The notes under the pieces: model-generated
The model's database searches: none
Told to the model about the DNA's origin: nothing
What the model saw: only the letters and a program-made list of their open reading frames with translations
NCBI GenBank assembly: GCA_018659375.1
Contig: JABJMO010000027.1
Coordinates: forward strand, 1-64,000
Source of the DNA: Methanobacteriota archaeon
GTDB taxonomy: Archaea > Thermoplasmatota > Poseidoniia > Poseidoniales > Poseidoniaceae
DNA length: 64,000 bases
Reading direction: 5' to 3'
Position numbers and translations under genes: made by a program
In this document: positions 52,113 to 60,097 of the stretch, in pieces
How the letters are laid out: every line of letters begins with the position of its first letter
Position numbering within the stretch: the stretch's first letter is position 1

Positions 52113-53140
52113 TCACCTGCAATTTCTCTAAGTACAGTTTCAACGCATTCGATTCTTGCCGAAGGGGCAAAGCCATGTCCAAGGTTGAAGATATGTCCGG
52201 GCTTATCACCGGCGGCTTTGAGGACTTCTCTAGTGGCTTGTTTAGCCATCTGTGTGGAGCCATGTAAAAGCGAAGGGTCTAGATTTCCTTGGAAGGCAAA
52301 TTTGTCGCCAAATTGCTGTCTATTATCTGCTAAATTATCGCGCCAATCAAGAGAGATGGCATTTATGTCATATTCTCTAATTGCTGAATGGAGATGTCCT
52401 GAGCCTTTAGCATAATGAATTAGGGGGATATCGTTACCAACTTTCTCTCTAAACACTTCAATCGTTCTAGCAGTAGCAGGCATGGCAAATTTACGATATG
52501 TCTCTGGCGATAATAGCCCTGCCCAGGTGTCGAATAATTGAACTCCATCTGCTCCACCATGGATTACTTGGTCAGCTAGTAAATCACCGACAATTTCGCC
52601 CATCTTAAGCAGCATATTGGAGGCTTGTTCTGGATTTGAATAGACCTTGGCACGGGCATTATGGAAATCTTTGTCGCCAGTACCACCAGATAGCAGGTAC
52701 ATACAAATCGTCCAAGGGCAGCCAACAAATCCTAGCCTAGCGATTGAATCGCCAACTTCTTCGCCCACTGCTTTGAGGCCATCAGCAGCCCAAGGTGCGT
52801 GCTTTCTAGCGCTAAAATCCGTCCAGTCATCAACATCAGCAAGAGAAAAATCACTGATTCTTATTCCGCCACCATACTCGACATCATAGCCAAGACTTGG
52901 TAGTGGTGTGAGAATATCACTGAAAATAATCGCCGCGTCGATTTGTGGATACCTTTCGAGTGGCTGTAAAGTTATTTGAGTACATAGATCAATATCCATG
53001 CAACGTTCCCAAAAATTATGTTCTGCAGCTATTTTACGATATTCGGGCAGATGTCTACCGGCTTGTCGCATAAACCATACTGGAGTTCTATCTACAGGTT
53101 GCAGGTTTAGTGCCGAAACTATTCGCTCCTTGCCATTCAT
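52109..53140 (-). CDS. hemE: Uroporphyrinogen III decarboxylase
   Basis: The product is 343 residues from the ATG at 53140, 2 nt after the hemL stop. A GTG at 53149 overlaps hemL. It contains the N-terminal [18 protein letters not shown] motif with catalytic Arg residues, [42 protein letters not shown], and the C-terminal [20 protein letters not shown]. It makes coproporphyrinogen III, the substrate of HemF encoded next. Confidence 0.97.
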   Translation of the reverse strand: MNGKERIVSALNLQPVDRTPVWFMRQAGRHLPEYRKIAAEHNFWERCMDIDLCTQITLQPLERYPQIDAAIIFSDILTPLPSLGYDVEYGGGIRISDFSLADVDDWTDFSARKHAPWAADGLKAVGEEVGDSIARLGFVGCPWTICMYLLSGGTGDKDFHNARAKVYSNPEQASNMLLKMGEIVGDLLADQVIHGGADGVQLFDTWAGLLSPETYRKFAMPATARTIEVFREKVGNDIPLIHYAKGSGHLHSAIREYDINAISLDWRDNLADNRQQFGDKFAFQGNLDPSLLHGSTQMAKQATREVLKAAGDKPGHIFNLGHGFAPSARIECVETVLREIAGE

Positions 53141-53142
53141 CC

Positions 53143-54432
53143 CTACCACTCCAAGACTTCCAATACTTCGTCCAAGGCTTGGGCCATACCAAGAATGTGT
53201 TGTTCCTCATGAACCGTTGCAATAAAACCGATTTCGTAGGCTGATGGGGCTAACATGTAGCCTTTTTCTAACAGCCCTTTGTGAACATCAGAGTACAATG
53301 CTCCAGCAGTTGATGGTATCAGGTCGGCTCTTGCGGGAGGTTGACTTGACCCTGGTGAAAACCAAAACAAACTCCCTCGCCTAACAAGGCGCATTGGGTG
53401 GCCATGTTTAGCCAAAATAGGTTCTACGGCATTTTGTAAAACTTGGCCCAATGATTCTAATCGGTCATATGCCGCCTCGTCGAGTAAATCTAGCGTCATT
53501 ATCCCTGCCGCCATGGCTAATGGATTACCAGAGAGTGTACCGGCTTGGTAAACTGGACCAAGTGGCGAGAGTCGTTCCATAACCTCACTTCGAGCACCAT
53601 AGGCACCAACCGGTAGCCCGCCGCCTATTACCTTACCAAGCGATGTGATATCTGGAGTAATTCCTGACAGGTCTCCATAACTACCATCTTTGAATCTAAA
53701 GCCACTAATGACTTCATCAAATATTAACAAAGCACCATACTCATCACATAGCGACCTCAACTTTGCCAAGTACTCATGGCGTTGAACCAGTAAGCCATTG
53801 TTAGCAGGCAAAGGCTCAATTACTACTGCAGCAATATCTTCTCCATGTTCTTGGAATAGAAATTCTACTGCATCTTCGTCATCAAGTGGTGCCACTAGTG
53901 TAGTGGCAACTGTATCTTTTGGAATACCCGGGCTGCTGGCAATACCAAAGGTAGCAAGTCCACTACCAGAACTAACCATTAGTGAATCTACATGGCCGTG
54001 GTAGCAGCCTTCGAATTTAATCAATAAGTCTCTACCAGTATAGCCTCTAGCGAGCCTAACCGCACTCATTACTGCTTCAGTCCCTGAAGAGACAAATCTG
54101 ACTTTGTCCATGTATGGGAATCGTTGCTTTACTCGCTTAGCCAATTCTATTTCACCGACGTGAGGAGCACCAAAAGAGGTACCATTCTGCATCTTTTGAT
54201 AGACCATTTCAATTATCTTCGGATGTGAATGACCGTGAACTAGTGGACCCCAAGACTGGACGAAGTCAACTAATTCATTACCATCAACATCTGTGACTAT
54301 GGCGCCAGAGGCTTTTTCAAAATATATCGGGTTTCCATGCACCGATTTGAAGGCCCTAACTGGTGAATTAACCCCTCCTACCAAGTGGTTTAATGCCTCC
54401 TTGTGCAAGGTATCAGAGTTGGTTCTTTGCAT
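53143..54432 (-). CDS. hemL: Glutamate-1-semialdehyde 2,1-aminomutase
   Basis: The product is 429 residues. The PLP lysine is K267 in TSLGKVIGGGLPVGAYG. FVSSGTEAVMSAVRLARGYTGRD, KFEGCYHGHVDSLMV and the E-x3-G gatekeeper text match the aminomutase and not ornithine aminotransferases. It makes 5-aminolevulinate from GSA. The ATG is preceded by the fused stop/ribosome site TGAGGTGA at the end of hemB. Confidence 0.97.
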   Translation of the reverse strand: MQRTNSDTLHKEALNHLVGGVNSPVRAFKSVHGNPIYFEKASGAIVTDVDGNELVDFVQSWGPLVHGHSHPKIIEMVYQKMQNGTSFGAPHVGEIELAKRVKQRFPYMDKVRFVSSGTEAVMSAVRLARGYTGRDLLIKFEGCYHGHVDSLMVSSGSGLATFGIASSPGIPKDTVATTLVAPLDDEDAVEFLFQEHGEDIAAVVIEPLPANNGLLVQRHEYLAKLRSLCDEYGALLIFDEVISGFRFKDGSYGDLSGITPDITSLGKVIGGGLPVGAYGARSEVMERLSPLGPVYQAGTLSGNPLAMAAGIMTLDLLDEAAYDRLESLGQVLQNAVEPILAKHGHPMRLVRRGSLFWFSPGSSQPPARADLIPSTAGALYSDVHKGLLEKGYMLAPSAYEIGFIATVHEEQHILGMAQALDEVLEVLEW

Positions 54433-54441
54433 TGATTCACC

Positions 54442-55416
54442 TCAATTGAGCCAGTTTCCAGCCACAGCCTCGCGGGTGTGGTAACTAACTATCACGTCAG
54501 CCCCGGCCCTTTTGAAGGAGTGGAATATCTCACGAACCATTTTTGCCCTAGACTGTTCATCTGGAGTTGCGGCCATTACCATCGAATATTCACCGCTGAC
54601 GTTGTACACAGCAACAGGTCTAGCAACAGCATCAGAAACTTGACGAACTACATCAAGATAAGTTAGTGCTGGTTTTACCATGATTATATCTGCCCCTTCT
54701 GCTTCATCACTAACTGCTTCAAGAATCGCCTCGTCATATCCAGAACGGATATCCATCTGATGACTTCCTCGGTCACCAAATGATGGTGCAGAAGATGCTG
54801 CATCTCTAAACGGGCCGTAAAATGAGGAAGCATATTTTACTGAATAAGATAAAATCCCTGTATTTGCCAAACCAGCTGATTCAAGAGTTGTTCGAATTGC
54901 TTTGACTCTACCATCCATCATATCAGATGCTGAAACATAATCTGCGCCAGCCTCAGCATGCGATTGAGCAATCTTGCATAACTCTGGAATAGTTAGATCG
55001 TTGTCAATTTCATGATTGTGGACAATACCGCAGTGACCGTGGTCTGTAGCAGTACATAGGCAAACATCTGTCATCAAAACAATATCTTTGCCGTACTTAG
55101 ATTTTAACTGTTTAACCGCTTGCTGCAGAGGCATATCTTGACTAGAAGCCTTTGAGGCGGTAGAATCCTTGTCGTGAGAATCAACTACTGGAAATAGCAT
55201 GTGAGCAGTAATTCCCATAGCCATATCATTAGCGATAGTCGATAGTAATACATCAACTGATTGTCGATTGATACCGGGCATACTGGAAATTTCTTGGTCA
55301 ACACCGCTTCCAGCAACAACAAAATGTGGTTGAACTAAACAAGAAATAATGCTACGTCCAAAGTTTAAATCACGCCTTGCTGGTGTCCACCGATTAATTC
55401 TTGGTCTGATATTCAT
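54442..55416 (-). CDS. hemB: Delta-aminolevulinic acid dehydratase (porphobilinogen synthase), zinc type
   Basis: The product is 324 residues. The zinc site C119-x-C121-x7-C129 (DVCLCTATDHGHCG) is complete, and the Schiff-base lysines are K194 (SYSVKYASSFYGPF) and K248 (IMVKPALTYLD). The family block SSAPSFGDRGSHQMD lies between them. The enzyme joins two ALA molecules to porphobilinogen. Its ATG follows the hemCD TAA with no gap. Confidence 0.97.
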   Translation of the reverse strand: MNIRPRINRWTPARRDLNFGRSIISCLVQPHFVVAGSGVDQEISSMPGINRQSVDVLLSTIANDMAMGITAHMLFPVVDSHDKDSTASKASSQDMPLQQAVKQLKSKYGKDIVLMTDVCLCTATDHGHCGIVHNHEIDNDLTIPELCKIAQSHAEAGADYVSASDMMDGRVKAIRTTLESAGLANTGILSYSVKYASSFYGPFRDAASSAPSFGDRGSHQMDIRSGYDEAILEAVSDEAEGADIIMVKPALTYLDVVRQVSDAVARPVAVYNVSGEYSMVMAATPDEQSRAKMVREIFHSFKRAGADVIVSYHTREAVAGNWLN

Positions 55417-57108
55417 TTATTCACCCCTTGCTGAGTTCCACCATTTAGCAACAAATTCGGCGGTTGGACCCTGTAAAACTTCGACTTTGGAGTTCGCGAA
55501 ATCTTGCAGTGATTCTATCTCCTCTTGTGATGCTTTGCCCATACACAGTATATTTTTAGGTATGGGTAGGTCATTTTCGACCCAAGCACGGGCAGAAGAT
55601 GGAGAAGATAGTAGCAATACATCATTATCAGCAACTGGCATCTTGTCGACTTGCTTAGCTTGATTCTCATAGCCAACCCATGTTTTGACATTGAAACCTA
55701 ATTCCGCTAGGCCGTCAACAAAAGTTGTCGAGCCGACATTGGAACGTGGTATCATTAGAGTTATGTTGCGCTCAATTTTATGCTTGATAAACTCGGTAAG
55801 TTCGACTGAATCTCTCGATTTAGCACAAATTGATACCGTGACACCACGCATGAAACATGCTCTTGCTGTCCCTTCACCAATTGCTAGCCATTGAATACGA
55901 TTCAAATCATCGTTTGTTTTGGCTACTTCAATAGCACACTTAGCGGCAAATGGTGAGGTCAATACCAGATAAGGCCATTGCGACCGAGAGACGGAATTAT
56001 CAATAAATTCACTTGGCCAATTATCAGCTTTAGGAATTAATTCGATTACCGGCTGATTCACGACGTTAATTCCGTCATTTTGTAGGATTCTTGCTAATCG
56101 ATTTGAATTTAATGTTGAAATTAACTTCGGGCCATTGTCAACTTGTCGAGTTGTACTAATCTGGGTATTAGGTAAATTGATTTCCAGTTTGCTCAATGGT
56201 CCGTGGTATTTCATGCTGTCAAATTTCAAACCTTGGCAAAATACTTCACGCCAGTTTTGCGGAGAAACTTGTACTGAAACGTTATCGCCATCAACCTTAA
56301 TCCCAGCCGGATATTGACAACCGCCACCTACCGAGGTCAATATTTCACGCTCTTTACTTACATCGTCTGCAGTTTTTTGGTGATTTAATGCTGTTCTCAA
56401 ATGGTTGAGCAGATCTACATCTGAGGCTCGGCAGTGGACGGAAATAGCACCTTGACCTGGTGCAGTAGGCCACTGCTCGTCGCTAATTCTCACTGCACTA
56501 AATTCTAGAATCCAATCCTCTAAAGCGCCGATTTCATGTAATCGCAAAAGGCCAATCTCTGCCAAAACTATCGCATCCACTCTGCCTTGGCGTAGTCTCT
56601 TCAACCTTGTTTCAACCTGTCCTCTTACAGCTATTGGGATGACATCTGGACGTTGTGATAGAATGAATGATTGTCTTCTTCCTGAAACCGTACCAACTGT
56701 TCCTGATTTAGGAATAACTGCTAGTGCTTCAAGTAATGACGAAGTGTGACTTGTTTTGAATAAATCACCTAATGAAAGGTGATCTTTTGATTTGGGGAAA
56801 ATAAGTAAATCATTGGTACAACCACGTTCAAGATAAGCCAAATTGACGATTTCATCAGAAATTTTTACTGGAACATCTTTGCTAGAGTGCACTGCAATAT
56901 CGATATTTCCAGCCATCAATTCGTTGTCTACTGCATGAATAAATTGGCCAACTGTTGATGCTAGGTCACCACCAAGAGATTTGTCTCCTTGTGAAGAAAT
57001 TCCGACAATTTTGGTTTTACAACCATTATCATGTAGTATTTGGCGGACCTTATTGGCCTGCCACATTGCAAGTGTTGAGGTTCTAGTCCCGATTTTTATT
57101 TGGGTCAA
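55417..57108 (-). CDS. hemCD: Fused porphobilinogen deaminase - uroporphyrinogen III synthase
   Basis: The product is 563 residues. Residues 1-310 are HemC: IGTRTSTLAMWQAN, HSSKDVP (74-80), QGAISVHCR, and the dipyrromethane-cofactor Cys C264 in GGGCQYPAGI. Residues about 325-563 are HemD, a two-domain Rossmann-like fold (LISTLNSNRLARILQNDGINVVNQPVIELIP; LVLTSPFAAKCAIEVA; LLLSSPSSARAWVE). The joint is continuous with no internal start needed, so it is a true fusion. The start codon is TTG, overlapping the hemA TGA as TTGA and preceded by GGAGG. Confidence 0.95.
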   Translation of the reverse strand: MTQIKIGTRTSTLAMWQANKVRQILHDNGCKTKIVGISSQGDKSLGGDLASTVGQFIHAVDNELMAGNIDIAVHSSKDVPVKISDEIVNLAYLERGCTNDLLIFPKSKDHLSLGDLFKTSHTSSLLEALAVIPKSGTVGTVSGRRQSFILSQRPDVIPIAVRGQVETRLKRLRQGRVDAIVLAEIGLLRLHEIGALEDWILEFSAVRISDEQWPTAPGQGAISVHCRASDVDLLNHLRTALNHQKTADDVSKEREILTSVGGGCQYPAGIKVDGDNVSVQVSPQNWREVFCQGLKFDSMKYHGPLSKLEINLPNTQISTTRQVDNGPKLISTLNSNRLARILQNDGINVVNQPVIELIPKADNWPSEFIDNSVSRSQWPYLVLTSPFAAKCAIEVAKTNDDLNRIQWLAIGEGTARACFMRGVTVSICAKSRDSVELTEFIKHKIERNITLMIPRSNVGSTTFVDGLAELGFNVKTWVGYENQAKQVDKMPVADNDVLLLSSPSSARAWVENDLPIPKNILCMGKASQEEIESLQDFANSKVEVLQGPTAEFVAKWWNSARGE

Positions 57109-58493
57109 TGTGTAACCTCCGAAAGAGTTGACTTTTCATTGATGCGAATAATCGTCTCAGTCACATCACTAGCCACCCTCTTAAGAAGAGTTGGATTGAT
57201 TGGTCTATCGGTTGATAACACCATATTGCCTAATTCATCGGTTGCAAAGGGACCGTCTTGATTGCATAGCCAAGTGGCAATCTCTCGAGAAAATGCTTCA
57301 AGTTGTGCCGCAGATTCAATAGCATGTTCATACTCCACCCATTGCTTAGATAATGATTCAAGTGTCTGATACATGAATGACCTAAATTTGGCTTGGGTTC
57401 TATCAGTCAATGCTGACATGAACCGTTGTTGAATTTCGGTGATCATCAATTCACTTTTTTCTATGGTTGATGAATAATCCCACTCGACGCCCAACTTGTG
57501 GGCTATTTTAATCCAATGCACCATTCCCATTAGGTCTTGATTAGCACCAATACCCGTTGAATCAATGGATGGTGGCCAAGAGAAATCCATTATCTTGGCT
57601 GGGGCTGTTGTCGGGATTGGATTGCTTGAATTATAACTCGCTACCGTATTGCGGATTGTTGAGATTATCAGCGATGGTTGGTGGTCAAGTTCCTTCCACT
57701 GATCAAGCGTCATGATGTTTACTTTAGCCGCTGTCTCTGGGTTACGCTTTGCTGATTCATCTGGAGACCTAGAGATTACGGTGATGTCGGTTTGTCCTAA
57801 GTCTAGCAATACCTCTACTGCCTTACAGCCCATCTCGCCAAAGCCTAGCACTACTGAGATTGAATGCGGATTTTTTGACACCACTTCCTCCAAAGCTGTT
57901 GTCGCAAGGTTAAGCATTGACTCGGTTGTTTTGTTGAAACCAAATTCTCGCCTAATGACTCTGTTTGCCGAAATAACGTGATCAAAAAAGGAACCGTTGA
58001 TATCGCTGGTTAAACCATGCTTACGATGCCAGGCAACAGAGCCCCTGAATTGTGACATGACCTGTAATTCACCAATCATAAACGAATCTAATCCGCTGCA
58101 CACCTTGACTAACTGGCGCCAAACATCAATGCCAGTGAAACGATCAAATGGTGCATTGTCAAGAGATGTACTGGCTAGAACGCTGGATTCCAATTCATCA
58201 CAATCTACTCCAAACCCAACATAAACTACCCTGTTACAAGTGGATAATTCAAACAGGTCAGCTCCAAGATTATCTCGTATTTTCTTGATGAATTCTAATC
58301 GTTGTTTCTTTGAAAGACCTTCGGTTGTCAAATATTTGACATGCTCAACATTGTTGGAGTCAAGCTTCATTGAAATCATGCTCACGCTATTGATTAAACT
58401 CATTGCGTCAACTCTTTGACCATCAATTTCATGAGTCGGAGATTCGTTGAGGAAACGCGTCAAATCTATATTAGGGTGACCTAAATTAGCCAT
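57105..58493 (-). CDS. hemA: Glutamyl-tRNA reductase
   Basis: The product is 462 residues. The catalytic C86 lies in LSTCNRVVYVG, followed by CSGLDSFMIGELQVMSQFR (usual form GLdS.vlGE.qIl.Q), an NADPH domain with SVVLGFGEMGCKAVEVLLDLG and the C-terminal helical dimerisation region. An N-terminal extension of about 36 residues precedes the canonical start (C50 in E. coli). The ATG at 58493 has a strong AGGAGGGG ribosome site, unlike the leaderless promoters common elsewhere in the window. First gene of the hem operon and the committed step of tetrapyrrole synthesis. Confidence 0.96.
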   Translation of the reverse strand: MANLGHPNIDLTRFLNESPTHEIDGQRVDAMSLINSVSMISMKLDSNNVEHVKYLTTEGLSKKQRLEFIKKIRDNLGADLFELSTCNRVVYVGFGVDCDELESSVLASTSLDNAPFDRFTGIDVWRQLVKVCSGLDSFMIGELQVMSQFRGSVAWHRKHGLTSDINGSFFDHVISANRVIRREFGFNKTTESMLNLATTALEEVVSKNPHSISVVLGFGEMGCKAVEVLLDLGQTDITVISRSPDESAKRNPETAAKVNIMTLDQWKELDHQPSLIISTIRNTVASYNSSNPIPTTAPAKIMDFSWPPSIDSTGIGANQDLMGMVHWIKIAHKLGVEWDYSSTIEKSELMITEIQQRFMSALTDRTQAKFRSFMYQTLESLSKQWVEYEHAIESAAQLEAFSREIATWLCNQDGPFATDELGNMVLSTDRPINPTLLKRVASDVTETIIRINEKSTLSEVTH

Positions 58494-58500
58494 CTATCTC

Positions 58501-58540
58501 CCCTCCTAGACCTTGCGCGCAGTCCACCTTTATCAAGGTC
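58501..58540 (-). promoter_or_regulatory. Inverted repeat in the hemA leader
   Basis: On the minus strand GACCTTG (58540-58534) and CAAGGTC (58515-58509) are perfect 7-bp inverted arms with an 18-nt spacer. They end just before the AGGAGGGG ribosome site of hemA. The arms could form an mRNA hairpin next to the start region or serve as a protein operator. The spacer contains a second small palindrome (the AAGGT / ACCTT pair). Confidence 0.4.
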
Positions 58541-58590
58541 GGTCTGATAGGTTCAAATGAATTCAATAACCTCACCTTTTTTTAGTTATT

Positions 58591-59160
58591 TTAAGGCTGA
58601 GATTTGTTACTATTAGTCAGCCGTTTGGTAATTTCTGAAGGCCATACAATATACTGGTAATCACGTAGGTATTTTATGAATACCCAGGCAATCAATGGCA
58701 GCATTGAGTAAGTCAAGATTTGTTCTGCATTCCAAGCCCAAGCATCAAACCATCCCTGGCTGTAACCTCCAATTGGCCACATCGGTTTGACACTCCAAAC
58801 TCCTGAATGCGAAGGTATGTCCAAAAGTAAGTGTGACAAATAACCAACACTGATTAAATTGCTGTATCCAGAACGATAGATTATGGGAGCTAAAACTAGA
58901 CCTAAGAATAAGAAACTATGACTTAAATTCCACAGCATCCACGACCAATGTTCGGTAACCCACATATTTTCATAGAAGGCTTCAGCGCTTGGAATCCACA
59001 TGAAACTATCCGTTTTCATGCCCAAATAGAGGTACAATGGTATGTTGGCTAGATCAGGGCTCATCGCCGCCAAAGCCCCTTTAGTGCGCCGGTTTTTGAT
59101 GTGCTTGGGCGCACACTCACCGATTATTGCACCAACAAGACCGTGAAACAAAAAGTCCAT
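58591..59160 (-). CDS. YdjM/DUF457-like membrane-bound metal-dependent hydrolase family protein
   Basis: The product is 189 residues with four to five hydrophobic helices. Family hallmarks are H-G-L near the N-terminus (MDFLFHGLVGA), the PDLANIP motif, LSHSFLFLGLVLAP and GYLSHLLLDIPSHSGVWSVKPMWPI, with conserved His and Asp residues that probably bind metal. The biochemical role of these LexA-regulated or housekeeping membrane proteins is not established. It lies alone between the hem operon and the RecA-like gene. Confidence 0.78.
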   Translation of the reverse strand: MDFLFHGLVGAIIGECAPKHIKNRRTKGALAAMSPDLANIPLYLYLGMKTDSFMWIPSAEAFYENMWVTEHWSWMLWNLSHSFLFLGLVLAPIIYRSGYSNLISVGYLSHLLLDIPSHSGVWSVKPMWPIGGYSQGWFDAWAWNAEQILTYSMLPLIAWVFIKYLRDYQYIVWPSEITKRLTNSNKSQP

Positions 59161-59307
59161 GCAGTTACCCCCTTTAACAGATAATCCCTAATCATTTCGT
59201 AAATAAACACATGCATAATTCCACATATCTATCGATTTATTGAAGCCTTGAATATTTCACAAAGTCGACACAATTCATTTTCACTTTCATCTGCGGTCAG
59301 TTATCAA

Positions 59308-59318
59308 TCCTTTTTAGG
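59308..59318 (+). promoter_or_regulatory. Candidate TATA box of the RecA-like gene
   Basis: TCCTTTTTAGG is centred about 26 nt upstream of the ATG at 59339. The rest of the 178-bp gap 59161-59338 is AT-rich, and I see no other clear element in it. Confidence 0.35.
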
Positions 59319-59338
59319 TGAAGGCGCCAGATTAAATC

Positions 59339-60097
59339 ATGCCGATAAAATATCAACCTGCTGTGTTTGACAGGATAATTGATGAACAACAAATAGCGCC
59401 CAAAATAGGTGAGTTGTATCAATTATCAGGTAGCGGTTTTGGTGGTAAATCAATGCGGAGTTATGCTGAGGCTTGGGCTGCTATAGCACTACTTAATGGA
59501 GAATATGTCCATTGGGTTGATGGCGCATGTCGCTTTAATCCTGCACGGATAATAAAATGCTTACCGAGCAATATCCCTGAAGCTAATAATTTGCTGCATA
59601 ATTTATTTGTTGGGCGGGGTTTTACCGTCCATCAATTCTCTGCATTAATTGAGAGATTAGCTAGTGAAATAAGTATTACTAAAGCGAAACTAGTGGTCAT
59701 TGATGGACCTGTAGTGATGCACTTAGATGAACAAGTGAAAGACCGTGAAGCACGCGCATTATTGAAAAAATCCTTGAAGCATCTTGCCCATTGCGCTAGT
59801 AAATATCACATCGCAATAATTGTCATCACTTCATCAAAGCCTTACTCAAAACGACATGCTAGTCTGCTGAAAATGATTGAAAATAGTTGCCCTCAACGAT
59901 TAACCGGCAGAATTGAGGCGCGGGGTAAAACAAGTAGAATGCGCCTACTACACTACCCTAGCGGCACATCTGGATATCGAGAATTTGCAGTCGAACAAGA
60001 AACCTTACAGCAGAGTTTCAGTAGAATTTTTCATCAACAAATAATGTTGCAGCATGGCTCTAATGAAGAGATAGAATCGCTCATTGAGTTGTCATAA
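59339..60097 (+). CDS. RecA-superfamily ATPase (RadB/Rad51-paralogue-like)
   Basis: The product is 252 residues, a single RecA-like core without the N-terminal HhH domain of RadA. The Walker A motif is G31-SGFG-GKS (31-38), the Walker B strand is KLVVIDG with D122, and IIVITSSKPYS resembles the switch strand of RadB-like proteins. Rad51 paralogues assist recombinase loading or damage tolerance. The gene is convergent with the PolB2 gene and their ends overlap by 17 bp. Similarity to bacterial ImuA/SulA-type RecA-like partners of error-prone polymerases is by context only. Confidence 0.72.
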   Translation: MPIKYQPAVFDRIIDEQQIAPKIGELYQLSGSGFGGKSMRSYAEAWAAIALLNGEYVHWVDGACRFNPARIIKCLPSNIPEANNLLHNLFVGRGFTVHQFSALIERLASEISITKAKLVVIDGPVVMHLDEQVKDREARALLKKSLKHLAHCASKYHIAIIVITSSKPYSKRHASLLKMIENSCPQRLTGRIEARGKTSRMRLLHYPSGTSGYREFAVEQETLQQSFSRIFHQQIMLQHGSNEEIESLIELS

